DNA of 64,000 bases, taken from the NCBI RefSeq assembly GCF_001748365.1, contig NZ_BDHH01000002.1, forward strand, positions 355,023-419,022, in the 5' to 3' direction. Of this stretch, positions 53,681 to 62,057 are shown piece by piece. Position numbers and translations under genes: made by a program. The stretch's first letter is position 1, and every line of letters starts with the position of its first letter. The notes beneath the pieces are model-generated. The model had not been told where the DNA came from. It did not search any database and saw nothing but the letters and a program-made list of their open reading frames with translations. Origin of the DNA: Fusibacter sp. 3D3. GTDB taxonomy: Bacteria; Bacillota; Clostridia; Peptostreptococcales; Acidaminobacteraceae.

Positions 53681-53739
53681 GCTTTCAATACCTCCTAGGA
53701 TTCAGTTTTACAGTTTTTACAGATCCCATAGTAGAACAT

Positions 53740-54108
53740 TTACTTTTCCTTAATTTCAAATCCCTCAAGTGATTCTTCACCGACATCCTCTATCTTTACA
53801 TCAAAATCATATACAGAATGACAAACTTCACATTTGAAATGTCCATGAAGATTTGTATCGGCATCGAAGCGCGTTTCATTTTCATCAATGGTAATCACCA
53901 TTGCGATTTCCTTCTCTATAAAAGTCTTTAGTGTGTTGTAAACAGTCGTCTTAGATAGAGTTGGAATGTCGCCATTCAATGCATTATAAATATTTTCAAC
54001 GGTAGGATGTTCAATAGTATTCATTAAAAACTCATAAATCTTAACCCTCTGATATGAGGGTTTGATGCCATGGGTTTTTAAAAAATCACCTACATTTTCA
54101 ACATACAT
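53740..54108 (-). CDS. perR: PerR/Fur-family regulator, truncated by an in-frame stop
   Basis: A 122-residue Fur-family protein with the winged-helix domain (YQRVKIYEFLMNT, LSKTTVYNTLKTF) and regulatory metal ligands (ETRFDADTNLHGHF). It keeps only the first zinc CxxC (CEVCHSVYDF) and ends at GFEIKEK. The same frame continues after the TAA with [14 protein letters not shown], ending at a TAG at 53695-53697, which is exactly the missing PerR C-terminus with the second CxxC. So the gene is probably a nonsense mutant, a readthrough gene, or a sequence error. The truncated product should not form the Cys4 zinc site. Confidence 0.88.
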   Translation of the reverse strand: MYVENVGDFLKTHGIKPSYQRVKIYEFLMNTIEHPTVENIYNALNGDIPTLSKTTVYNTLKTFIEKEIAMVITIDENETRFDADTNLHGHFKCEVCHSVYDFDVKIEDVGEESLEGFEIKEK

Positions 54109-54133
54109 GCGTTCACCAACTTCATATTTAGTT

Positions 54134-54292
54134 TTATTTTACAGGTTCAAACATATCCTTGCCTACACCGCAAAGTGGGCATACCCAATCTTCAGGCACA
54201 TCATCAAATGTTGTACCTGCTACAACACCACCATCTGGATCGCCAATTTCAGGATCATAAATATAACCACATGCTACACATTCGTATTTCAT
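54134..54292 (-). CDS. rd: Rubredoxin
   Basis: A 52-residue electron carrier with the four iron-binding cysteines in [10 protein letters not shown] (residues 5 and 8) and [10 protein letters not shown]. The ATG after GGAGGAGAAAATT is used. It donates electrons to rubrerythrin, desulfoferrodoxin and flavodiiron proteins, all encoded in this window. It lies 19 bases after the small HTH gene and 25 before perR. Confidence 0.97.
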   Translation of the reverse strand: MKYECVACGYIYDPEIGDPDGGVVAGTTFDDVPEDWVCPLCGVGKDMFEPVK

Positions 54293-54311
54293 AATTTTCT
54301 CCTCCAAAATA

Positions 54312-54485
54312 TTATTTTGCTGAATAAAAGCATCTCTTTGGAGCATAAATCTCCTCAGATTTTTTTAATGCTTTAATTGCCTTATCTACTTCATCTTTTG
54401 ATACGCCTAGTTTTTCAGCAATTTCACCAGGCCTCAACGGCTGACTTTCTTTTAAAAGTGCGACAATTTGTACTTCTAATGACAT
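54312..54485 (-). CDS. Small HTH protein (57 residues), first gene of the oxidative-stress operon
   Basis: A 57-residue frame not long enough for usual ORF cutoffs. It has GAGGTG six bases upstream of its ATG and a helix-turn-helix: [20 protein letters not shown] then [19 protein letters not shown], ending CFYSAK. This is the MarR/winged-helix-like miniature form often seen beside rubredoxin genes. It lies 19 bases from the rubredoxin start and under the PerR-box promoter. Its DNA target is unknown. Confidence 0.85.
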   Translation of the reverse strand: MSLEVQIVALLKESQPLRPGEIAEKLGVSKDEVDKAIKALKKSEEIYAPKRCFYSAK

Positions 54486-54501
54486 TGCATCACCTCTTTA
54501 T

Positions 54502-54553
54502 CAGTTTGTAATGATTACAAACTGATAATATCACAACTTAGAATAACTGTCAA
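54502..54553 (-). promoter_or_regulatory. Promoter and PerR-box-like operator of the oxidative-stress operon
   Basis: On the minus strand TTGACA (complement of 54548-54553), a 17-base spacer and TATTAT (complement of 54525-54530) form the promoter. Immediately downstream, over the start site, CAGTTTGTAAT-N-ATTACAAACTG (54502-54524) is a perfect 11-bp dyad. Its core TTGTAATnATTACAA matches the PerR box TTATAATnATTATAA at all but two symmetric positions. Confidence 0.85.
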
Positions 54554-54682
54554 TAAGTTGTTACTACTCATATAAGCAAAATTCTAATACAGAACCCAAT
54601 TCAAACTACTTATACCCCATTACTATAGTTCCTTAAACTCAATCTCTTAAAATAAATATTTTTTTCAAAAGTATACTACAAA

Positions 54683-55417
54683 TTATTTCCCTAAATTAGG
54701 TACAATTTGAAACAACAATCCGATTACTGTAATGCTCATAATGATGATGGTCGCCTTCTTTGTTGAAAGGGCTTCAATACTTTTTACAGCCATAATCATA
54801 ATCGCCAATTTCCAAATATTAAATATATCAAACGCCGTTAAAAGGGTATAGAGCGGTTTGCCCAGCTGATTAATATCTAGTAGAACCGCTGGCGAAAAGG
54901 TCAACACATCCAAGCTTAACGCCATGGCGATTAAACCTGCAATTGCAGACCCAACCAATGGTATAAAGTAGATATAGAGAGATGCACTAAAAATTTTCTT
55001 TATAGAACCTTCTCCACTAAAAAAAGTCGATATGCCATGCGTAATCAGAGCCATGATAAATGTCCCTACGACGACACCTACACCGGACAATAAGACTGTG
55101 CCTTTTGCAATATTTTCACTCATGCCTTTGAGACCATCTAGAGGAATCGGTAATCCCTGTGCCTTATAAGCATTTACCAAGGCCACTCTTTGAAATTCCA
55201 CAAGAAAATCGTAGCTCATATAGGTGATCGCTGCCGTAAAAACAATCACTAAAATCATTGGAATCAGTATTTTAGGGCTTCTATTGATGTCCAAAATAAC
55301 CTCTTGTGGCTTTGTAAATATGCCAATAATGCGCTGAAATTGTCCCATTTCTGGTTGAAAACTCGGCTGATTGTCAATAATCAACTCTTCTTTTTCTCGA
55401 TCTTTAAATTCACTCAT
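54683..55417 (-). CDS. Yip1-domain membrane protein
   Basis: A 244-residue protein with a soluble start (about 1-40) and five to six membrane helices. FQRIIGIFTKPQEVILDINRSPKILIPMIL is the typical Yip1 entry segment, described here in family terms. I start at the ATG with GGAGGGG upstream. It lies 50 bases after the MacB-like permease gene and may share that unit. The role in bacteria is unclear. Confidence 0.8.
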   Translation of the reverse strand: MSEFKDREKEELIIDNQPSFQPEMGQFQRIIGIFTKPQEVILDINRSPKILIPMILVIVFTAAITYMSYDFLVEFQRVALVNAYKAQGLPIPLDGLKGMSENIAKGTVLLSGVGVVVGTFIMALITHGISTFFSGEGSIKKIFSASLYIYFIPLVGSAIAGLIAMALSLDVLTFSPAVLLDINQLGKPLYTLLTAFDIFNIWKLAIMIMAVKSIEALSTKKATIIIMSITVIGLLFQIVPNLGK

Positions 55418-55466
55418 TTTACCCCTCCTGCAATAATAGGGAGACCTTAGTCCCCTCATATATATT

Positions 55467-56690
55467 TTATTCGTACCTTAAAGCTTCAATAGGATCTAAT
55501 TTAGCCGCTTGATTCGCTGGATAGAGTCCAAAGAATATGCCCACACCTGCTGAAAAAAGCCAAGCAATCATAACCGCATTCATAGGTACAATTGGCGGCA
55601 AACTGAGTTTAGAAGCCACAAGCATCGCTACACCAGCACCAATCAGAGTCCCCACAACGCCTCCTATTAAAGATATGATAATCGCTTCCACAAGAAACTG
55701 CATCAAGATATCCTTACGTCTTGCCCCAAGCGCTTTTCTAATGCCAATCTCTCTGGTTCTCTCCGTAACTGAAACCAACATGATGTTCATAACACCGATC
55801 CCTCCAACCAAGAGCGATATTGCCGCAATGGCACTGATAATACCTGTGAGCACACCTGTTACCGTGTTAATGGCTGCCATTTCACTTTCAGCACTGTAAA
55901 GTCTGTATATTTCTGGACTGCTGTGATGTCTTTGAGAGATCAAATTTTTGACATCCTCTTGTAATTTATCTTTATCCGTTTCTTTTTTAGTATTGATCTC
56001 CGCCTGATATACCAAGTCCCCTAATCCATTCATTTTACTTAGAGTCGAATAGGGAATATAAATGGTTGGTGTACTATTGCCACCAGAGAACAAAGAACTC
56101 TTTGGCGCTTCTTGAATCCCAATGATTACAAAGGTCAATTTCTGATTATAGAAACTGAGGGATAGTTTCTCCCCAAGCACATCCGTTTTACCAAAGATAT
56201 CTTTTGCAAACTGAGCATCGATTATGGTGACATACCTTGAAGAAACCATGTCATTTTTAAAGATAAATCGACCTGCCTCTAATTTAATTTGCTGAATTTT
56301 ATTGTATTCTTCATTGACACCAGCCACATCTACCGAAACGCCTTTATCATTCTTCTTTTGCGTTTTTTGAATCAATGTCATCGTTTCGGAATAACTTGGC
56401 GATATGCCTTCAATATCCTCTGCGAGCACTTTTCTAAGTGCATCTAAATCATCAAGGGTCATTAAATCTCTTGAATTAATTTCCTCACTCCAATTGTGAT
56501 AGAGAAAAAGTCTATTGACACCAAAACTTTCAAATTCCTTATTTATCGCCGCTTCACCACCATTCCCAATGGCAAATACTGCAATAACAGAGGCGATTCC
56601 TATGATAATTCCAAGCATTGTAAGCAGGGATCTCATCTTATTGACAAAAATCGCATTGAGGGCAATTCTAACGCTTTCTAAAAAATTCAT
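55467..56690 (-). CDS. MacB/FtsX-family ABC transporter permease
   Basis: A 407-residue permease with the MacB layout: one N-terminal membrane helix (MLGIIIGIASVIAVFAIGNGG), a large extracytoplasmic domain (about 45-275), then three helices, including GGIGVMNIMLVSVTERTREIGIRKALGARRKDIL as the conserved cytoplasmic loop. It overlaps the ATPase gene by 4 bases. With the fusion protein upstream it forms a MacAB-type tripartite-like exporter for peptides, lipids or drugs in a Gram-positive envelope. Confidence 0.94.
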   Translation of the reverse strand: MNFLESVRIALNAIFVNKMRSLLTMLGIIIGIASVIAVFAIGNGGEAAINKEFESFGVNRLFLYHNWSEEINSRDLMTLDDLDALRKVLAEDIEGISPSYSETMTLIQKTQKKNDKGVSVDVAGVNEEYNKIQQIKLEAGRFIFKNDMVSSRYVTIIDAQFAKDIFGKTDVLGEKLSLSFYNQKLTFVIIGIQEAPKSSLFSGGNSTPTIYIPYSTLSKMNGLGDLVYQAEINTKKETDKDKLQEDVKNLISQRHHSSPEIYRLYSAESEMAAINTVTGVLTGIISAIAAISLLVGGIGVMNIMLVSVTERTREIGIRKALGARRKDILMQFLVEAIIISLIGGVVGTLIGAGVAMLVASKLSLPPIVPMNAVMIAWLFSAGVGIFFGLYPANQAAKLDPIEALRYE

Positions 56691-57382
56691 AGCCTTGCCC
56701 CTTTCTGTTCATGTCTGATATCATTGATGATCTTTCCATCTTTAAAAGTAACCACTCTCTTGGCTTGATCTGCAATTTCAGTTTCATGCGTTACCAGTAT
56801 GATGGTTGCACCTTCTTCATTCAAAGCTCTAAAAATGCCCATTATTTCATCTGTAGAATGCGAATCCAAGTTTCCTGTTGGCTCATCTGCAAGTATAATC
56901 GCAGGACTATTGACAAGTGCTCTGGCAATGGCTACTCTTTGCTTTTGACCACCAGATAATTCATTGGGCTTATGATGCATCCGATCCCCAAGTCCCACTC
57001 TTTCCAGTGCATTTTCCGCTTTTATCAACCGCTCTTTTCTCGGATGCTTCGCGTAAATCATCGGGAGCTCTACATTGTGTAATGCAGAAGTTCTCGGTAT
57101 TAAATTGAAAGATTGAAAAACAAATCCGATTTTTAGGTTCCTTATTTCAGCAAGTTTTTCTGGATGCATGGTCTCCGTTTGAACACCATCGAGTGTATAA
57201 TGCCCCGAAGTAGGCTTATCCAAACACCCAATAATATTCATCAATGTGGATTTACCTGAGCCAGATGCCCCAATAATGGCGACGAAATCCCCTTTCTCCA
57301 CATGTAAATCCACATCATTCAAAGCTTTAACTTGTATAGAACCTGTGTCATAAAACTTGCTAAGGTTCTTAATTGTTATCAT
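56687..57382 (-). CDS. MacB/LolD-type ABC transporter ATPase
   Basis: A 231-residue ATPase: Walker A GASGSGKST near 36-44, LSGGQKQRVAIARAL signature, Walker B ILADEPTGNLD and H-loop LVTHETEIA. It overlaps the fusion-protein gene end by one base and the permease by four, so all three are coupled. Confidence 0.95.
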   Translation of the reverse strand: MITIKNLSKFYDTGSIQVKALNDVDLHVEKGDFVAIIGASGSGKSTLMNIIGCLDKPTSGHYTLDGVQTETMHPEKLAEIRNLKIGFVFQSFNLIPRTSALHNVELPMIYAKHPRKERLIKAENALERVGLGDRMHHKPNELSGGQKQRVAIARALVNSPAIILADEPTGNLDSHSTDEIMGIFRALNEEGATIILVTHETEIADQAKRVVTFKDGKIINDIRHEQKGARL

Positions 57383-58623
57383 TATTTGCCCTCTCCTAAC
57401 ACATTGACTGCTACACCTTCTTCAATATCAATAGATGGACTTAAAATAAGTTGGTCGCCTTCTTTGATTTCTTCAGATTTAACTTCAACAGATAGATCAC
57501 CTTGTACACCCATTTCAATTTTGACTTTATGTGCTTTTCCATCTACTAATTTGATTACATAGACATCATCTTCAATATTGAGTAAAGTTTCATAAGGAAC
57601 AACAGTCGTTTCATTCGATTTGGCGTATTCAATTTCCAAATCTGCCGTAAATTTAGGTTTGAAATCTGTTTTACCATCAAAATCCACTTTTACAAGAACA
57701 CTTTTTTCCGTGGATTGACCCGCTTGTGTCACTTCTGCTGAACTGCCCACAAAGCTCACTTTTCCCGTGTATTCTTTATCTCCAACGCCGTATCCTGTGA
57801 TTTTTACTGGCATGCCTATCGCTATTTTATTGATATCATACTCACCAATATGTGCTAATACTTCTAGATCGTCTACCGTTTCTATAATCGCTACAGGCGT
57901 TCCTTCAACAGTCATATCGTATTTTTTGATATCTACTTTTGTGACTATTCCAGCCATTGGTGTCTTTATCGTCCCTTTTTCCTTTTGCAGGCGCAAATCA
58001 TCATATTCGTTTTTTGCATTTTCTGCGGTCAGCTGCAGCACCTTGCTATTGCCTGACTTATTACTTTTAGAATTGACGGCTTCCATATAAGTATCGTATG
58101 CCAAATCCAACTTTTGTTTCGAAAGATCTAAGTCCTTTTGACTTAAAACACCAGTTGTAAACATCGTTTTTGAATCTTCATAATCCTTTTCGGCATTGGT
58201 GTATGCAGTCTTCGCACTTTTCACAGAAGCATCTAAACTGCTGTAATTAATAGCGTTCTCATAGTTGATTTGAGCGATTTCCCACTGCACTTTTGAAGTC
58301 TTTATCCTTTGATCAAGTTTTTCAGTATCCATTTCTACAATGGCTTGCCCCTCAGTAACGACATCACCTTCTTCAACAAGGACTTGGGTAACGATCCCAA
58401 CAACCTCCGAATAAATTTTAGCACTGGCTTTTGCTTCTACATTCCCCTTTGTTGTAATGGTCGAGGATAGATCTGCCATTTCAACGGGAGTAGTATCCAC
58501 ATAGATCGCCTCAGTTCCAGACTCTTGCGCTTGTGACTTCGATTTAGATGTGGCTGCAATTACCAATGCCACAATAATAATAATAATACCGAGAATCACA
58601 AAGTATTTTTTCTTGCCTTTCAT
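57382..58623 (-). CDS. Membrane fusion (HlyD/MacA-like) protein
   Basis: A 413-residue exported protein with one N-terminal membrane helix (about 6-24). A biotinyl-lipoyl half (ASAKIYSEVVGIVTQVLVEEGDVVTEGQ) and its second half (TPMAGIVTKVDIKKYDMT) flank a coiled-coil hairpin of about 100 residues. Beta-barrel and membrane-proximal domains follow. It should link the MacB-like permease to the cell exterior. Confidence 0.93.
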   Translation of the reverse strand: MKGKKKYFVILGIIIIIVALVIAATSKSKSQAQESGTEAIYVDTTPVEMADLSSTITTKGNVEAKASAKIYSEVVGIVTQVLVEEGDVVTEGQAIVEMDTEKLDQRIKTSKVQWEIAQINYENAINYSSLDASVKSAKTAYTNAEKDYEDSKTMFTTGVLSQKDLDLSKQKLDLAYDTYMEAVNSKSNKSGNSKVLQLTAENAKNEYDDLRLQKEKGTIKTPMAGIVTKVDIKKYDMTVEGTPVAIIETVDDLEVLAHIGEYDINKIAIGMPVKITGYGVGDKEYTGKVSFVGSSAEVTQAGQSTEKSVLVKVDFDGKTDFKPKFTADLEIEYAKSNETTVVPYETLLNIEDDVYVIKLVDGKAHKVKIEMGVQGDLSVEVKSEEIKEGDQLILSPSIDIEEGVAVNVLGEGK

Positions 58624-58728
58624 TATTTTGCTCCTTCCAAATGATATGCATGATTGCTTTTGTTGTTGTTAATCTTAAGTTTATATTAAATATAATAAAA
58701 TTTCATAAACACTAGATTAAAAATGCAT

Positions 58729-58764
58729 TAAAAAAACTTGTAGAGGCCGTAGCTTCCACAAGTT
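58729..58764 (-). terminator. Terminator after the CsoR-family gene
   Basis: AACTTGT/ACAAGTT outer arms plus an inner GAAGC/GCCTC-type stem, followed on the minus strand by seven T residues. Confidence 0.8.
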
Positions 58765-58781
58765 CAATAAAATGCTTTTTT

Positions 58782-59045
58782 TTATTTTGTATAATTAAAC
58801 ATCAGTTTAATCAATTCTTCCATCTTTTCTTTATCTACCGTTTGATCTTCTATAAAGCAGTGCGATGCGTGTTCTTCCATAACAGCTAATCCAACTTTAT
58901 GAATAGACTGCTTTATAGCGGCTATTTGGATTAGAACTTCATCACACCCTTTATCATTTTCAATCATATTTTCAATGCCTTGAATATGGCCTTTAATCGT
59001 TTTGAGCCGATTGATGATTTTTTTCTTAGATTCTGGTGTTGACAT
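58782..59045 (-). CDS. csoR: CsoR/CstR-family transcriptional repressor
   Basis: An 87-residue all-helical repressor (DUF156). The ligand set is Cys34 (KGCDEVLIQIAAI), His59 and Cys63 (EEHASHCF), with the spacing of Cu(I)-sensing CsoR. Persulfide-sensing CstR normally lacks the histidine. Yet the gene follows, by 62 bases, a sulfane-sulfur enzyme fusion, and no copper pump is present. It may sense copper or persulfide. A CCCCC-N5-GGGGG site lies at the promoter of the selenoprotein gene upstream. Confidence 0.9.
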   Translation of the reverse strand: MSTPESKKKIINRLKTIKGHIQGIENMIENDKGCDEVLIQIAAIKQSIHKVGLAVMEEHASHCFIEDQTVDKEKMEELIKLMFNYTK

Positions 59046-59107
59046 TATAATCCTCCATCTCATTATTCATAGAAATTATTATAACAGATTCTCCTACTTT
59101 GTCAAAA

Positions 59108-61597
59108 TTAGATAAACAAACTCATATTAGAATCTTCTGCCGCACCTAACATCGAAGCCACACCACCAAATTCAACACCATCAATTAACTCTTCTGCAGT
59201 GATGCCCATGAGGTCCATACTCATGTTACAAGCCACCATTCTAACGCCATTTTCTTGAGCCATTTTGAGCATATCTTCTATGGAATCTACATTGTGTTTC
59301 TTCATGACCATGCGGATCATACTTGAGCCCATGCCCATCATGTGCATTTTAGAAAGTTTAAGTTTTGTCGTGCCTCTTGGCATCATGGCGCTGAACATTT
59401 TACTGATAAAATCCTTTTTAACCGAAACCTTTTCAGATTTTCTCAGTATATTGAGTCCCCAGAAAGTGAAGAATAAAGTGACTTTTTTACCCATGGATGC
59501 CGCCCCATTTGCAATAATCATCGTTGCAATTGCCTTATCAAGATCTCCACTGAACACAACCATGGTTTTATCATCTTTAGCCACAACTTCTGTATTGCCA
59601 TGGGTGACTGCTTTCTTTTTGCCTTTTCTAATGCGTGCAAAAAACGCTTTATCTTCTTTACCTGAATCAATAAGTGTATTACCTGTCTTTTCGCACCATA
59701 CGCCGATATCGTTCATAAAACCGGGGTCTGTTGCTTTTACCTCTAAGATATCTCCAGAATTCATAAGTTCAATGGACTTATGAACCTGCATGATTGGTCC
59801 AGGACATTGAAGTCCACAGGCGTTGAGTTTAATCGTTTCAGCATTTGCAGCTGAAATCTCTTCCAAATCTTCAACATCTCCAAACTCTGACACGTGAACA
59901 TCCTCACCGAGTAATGTCCCGCCGCACTTAGAGGCATCATCTTGGCAGAATACAACCGAATAAGTTGTGTAACCCCCCATTAAATTGTAGACTTTATCAA
60001 ATCCATTTTGTTCTAACATTCGGGCCGCTGCATAGCCCCGAATGCCCACTGCACAATAGACGACTATTTTCTTCGACTTATCCAGCTCAATCATTCTCGT
60101 TCTGAGATCATCCACTGGAATGTTAATGGAGTTTTCAATGTACCCCATATCTCTTTCAAGTGGGGCCCTAACATCTAAAATGACCACATCCGAGCCAATG
60201 TTTTCAAATTCATGCCATTGAAATGGTTTTGTTATACCCTTTAAGATATTCTCGCCCACAAATCCAGCCATGTTGACAGGATCTTTCGCTGACGAATAAG
60301 GCGGCGCATATGCGAGCTCAAGTTCTGTTAAATCAAAAACAGTAGCGCCAAAGCGAATTGCAGTTGCGATAACATCAATTCGCTTTTCCACACCGTCATA
60401 GCCGATGTTTTGAGCACCAAGTACCTTGCCATCCATGCCAAAGATTAATTTCAAAGTCATCGGAATTGAACCCGGATAGTAACCCGCATGTGAACCCGGA
60501 TGAATAATTGTCGTGTAGTAATCTTTGCCGTAGACTTTGCCATCACGTTTCAAACTCTTTTCATTAACGCCTGTTGAAGATACGGTTAAATCAAATACTT
60601 TTGCAACGGAGGTCCCTTGAGTCCCTTTATAGGAAACGTTTTTACCCGCTATATTATCTGCACAGATTCGGCCTTGTTTATTAGCAGGGCCCGCTAGAGG
60701 AATCATCGTCTTTTGACCACTTATAAAGTCAACCACTTCCACAGCATCTCCTATGGCATAGATGTTTGGATCAGAGGTGAGGAGTTTATCACTTACAACA
60801 ATCCCGCCACGGCTATTCATTTCTAGACCTGCTGCTTTGGCGAGCTCACTTTGAGGTCTCACACCAATAGAGAGCATAACGATGTCCGCTTCCACAATTT
60901 TGCCACTCTGAAGTTTTACTTTTGTGAGGCCATTATGATATTCGAAAGACTGAACACCATCTCCAAGATATAGATTGACTTTCTTTTGTTTCATATGGCG
61001 GTGAACGATTTGTGCCATTTCAAAATCAACTGGTGCCATAACTTGATCTGCCATTTCAACAACGGATACTTCCATACCACGATCATGAAGGTTTTCTGCC
61101 ATTTCAAGTCCAATAAACCCACCCCCGATAACCACAGCTTTTTGAGGTTTGGTATGGTCCACATAAGATTTGATTCGATCTACATCTGGAATGTTCCAAA
61201 GTGTAAAGATATTTGGAGCATCTATGCCTGGAATAGGCGGTTTAAGTGGTGTTGATCCCGGTGAAAGCACGAGTACATCATAGGACTCTTCGTACTTTCT
61301 ATTATTTGCAATATCATTTACCGAAACGGTCTTCTTTTCACGATCAATTGAAAGCACTTCATTTTGAACTCTGACATCGATGTTAAACCGTGCCTTCATA
61401 CCTTCCGGTGTCTGCACTAGAAGCGCACTTCTCTCTTCGATGGCTCCACCGATATAGTAAGGTAATCCACAGTTTGCAAAAGAAATGTATTCTCCTCTTT
61501 CAAACATGATAATTGCCGCATTTTCATCCATTCTTCTCATTCTTGCAGCAGTACTCGCGCCACCTGCTACGCCACCAACAATTAAAATCTTCTTCAT
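59108..61597 (-). CDS. CoA-disulfide reductase/rhodanese/TusA/DsrE fusion protein
   Basis: An 829-residue multidomain sulfur enzyme. Residues 1-445 are an FAD/NAD(P)H CoA-disulfide reductase (VGGVAGGAS, active-site Cys in FANCGLPYYIGG, second GGGFIGLEMAE). A rhodanese domain follows (about 460-550, Cys in VVYCAVGIRG near 514). Next is a TusA domain (ACGLQCPGPIMQ near 594) and a DsrE/DsrF-like domain to the C-terminus (FSGDLDKAIATMIIANGAA). The ATG of MKKILIVGG has GGAGGTT upstream; a longer frame begins inside a dispersed repeat. It likely reduces and relays persulfide sulfur. Confidence 0.93.
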   Translation of the reverse strand: MKKILIVGGVAGGASTAARMRRMDENAAIIMFERGEYISFANCGLPYYIGGAIEERSALLVQTPEGMKARFNIDVRVQNEVLSIDREKKTVSVNDIANNRKYEESYDVLVLSPGSTPLKPPIPGIDAPNIFTLWNIPDVDRIKSYVDHTKPQKAVVIGGGFIGLEMAENLHDRGMEVSVVEMADQVMAPVDFEMAQIVHRHMKQKKVNLYLGDGVQSFEYHNGLTKVKLQSGKIVEADIVMLSIGVRPQSELAKAAGLEMNSRGGIVVSDKLLTSDPNIYAIGDAVEVVDFISGQKTMIPLAGPANKQGRICADNIAGKNVSYKGTQGTSVAKVFDLTVSSTGVNEKSLKRDGKVYGKDYYTTIIHPGSHAGYYPGSIPMTLKLIFGMDGKVLGAQNIGYDGVEKRIDVIATAIRFGATVFDLTELELAYAPPYSSAKDPVNMAGFVGENILKGITKPFQWHEFENIGSDVVILDVRAPLERDMGYIENSINIPVDDLRTRMIELDKSKKIVVYCAVGIRGYAAARMLEQNGFDKVYNLMGGYTTYSVVFCQDDASKCGGTLLGEDVHVSEFGDVEDLEEISAANAETIKLNACGLQCPGPIMQVHKSIELMNSGDILEVKATDPGFMNDIGVWCEKTGNTLIDSGKEDKAFFARIRKGKKKAVTHGNTEVVAKDDKTMVVFSGDLDKAIATMIIANGAASMGKKVTLFFTFWGLNILRKSEKVSVKKDFISKMFSAMMPRGTTKLKLSKMHMMGMGSSMIRMVMKKHNVDSIEDMLKMAQENGVRMVACNMSMDLMGITAEELIDGVEFGGVASMLGAAEDSNMSLFI

Positions 61598-61636
61598 AAT
61601 AAACCTCCAAATTAAGTTATTAACCCGTTTGAGTAC

Positions 61637-61674
61637 CAAAGCGTATACGCTGTCCACTTCGCTACCTTCGTGAC
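61637..61674 (+). repeat. Dispersed repeat, family A, partial copy
   Basis: CAAAGCGTATACGCTGTCCA and the following GCTACCTTCGTGAC match the first ~38 bases of the 148-bp family A repeat with a few changes. The hairpin part is missing. It lies just upstream of the CoA-disulfide reductase gene. Confidence 0.7.
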
Positions 61675-61758
61675 CTTCCGTATCATAGATTGTGATAAAT
61701 ATAACAAATCGTTGCGAAGTTGAACATCTCCCCGATCCTACGCCAGGGGGGTCAAATT

Positions 61759-61794
61759 TAAAAAAAATAAAAAAGAGCCCCTTAGGACCCTTTT
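61759..61794 (-). terminator. Terminator after the glutaredoxin gene
   Basis: On the minus strand AAAAGGGTCC and GGGCTCTTTT form a 10-bp stem (with wobbles) around TAAG, followed by a T-rich tract, immediately after the glutaredoxin stop codon. Confidence 0.7.
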
Positions 61795-61801
61795 AAAGTG
61801 A

Positions 61802-62035
61802 TTAGAGTCCTAAAAGTTCATCTAATTTTGCTTTATTAAAGCCTTGAATCACTTCGTCTTCCACATAGATTACTGGAACGCCCATGAAGCCTTTAGACAT
61901 CAATTCTTTTCTCGCTTCAATGTCGTCAGAGACGTTTCTTTCTTCGTATGCAACACCTTTTTCAGTTAAATATTCTTTTGCCATAGTACAATAACCACAT
62001 GTATTACTAGAAAATACGACTACTTTTTTGCTCAT
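61802..62035 (-). CDS. Glutaredoxin/NrdH-like thiol oxidoreductase
   Basis: A 77-residue glutaredoxin-fold protein. The CGYC active site is near residue 12, FMGVPVIYVEDEVIQGFNKAKLDELL carries the cis-Pro and the C-terminal glycine motif. The ATG with GGAGGATAAC upstream is used. It is 22 bases after the selenoprotein gene and so probably in the same transcript, consistent with thiol or iron-sulfur chemistry. Confidence 0.93.
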   Translation of the reverse strand: MSKKVVVFSSNTCGYCTMAKEYLTEKGVAYEERNVSDDIEARKELMSKGFMGVPVIYVEDEVIQGFNKAKLDELLGL

Positions 62036-62057
62036 AATGTTATCCTCCAAATCTTAT

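Noticed and set aside
53740-53742. The in-frame stop of perR as a selenocysteine or pyrrolysine codon
   Set aside because: The codon is TAA, which encodes neither, and no SECIS-like hairpin follows.
61598-61657. A 20-residue N-terminal extension of the CoA-disulfide reductase
   Set aside because: It is encoded by a partial dispersed repeat and would bury the GGAGGTT site; the ATG at 61597 gives the normal flavoprotein N-terminus.
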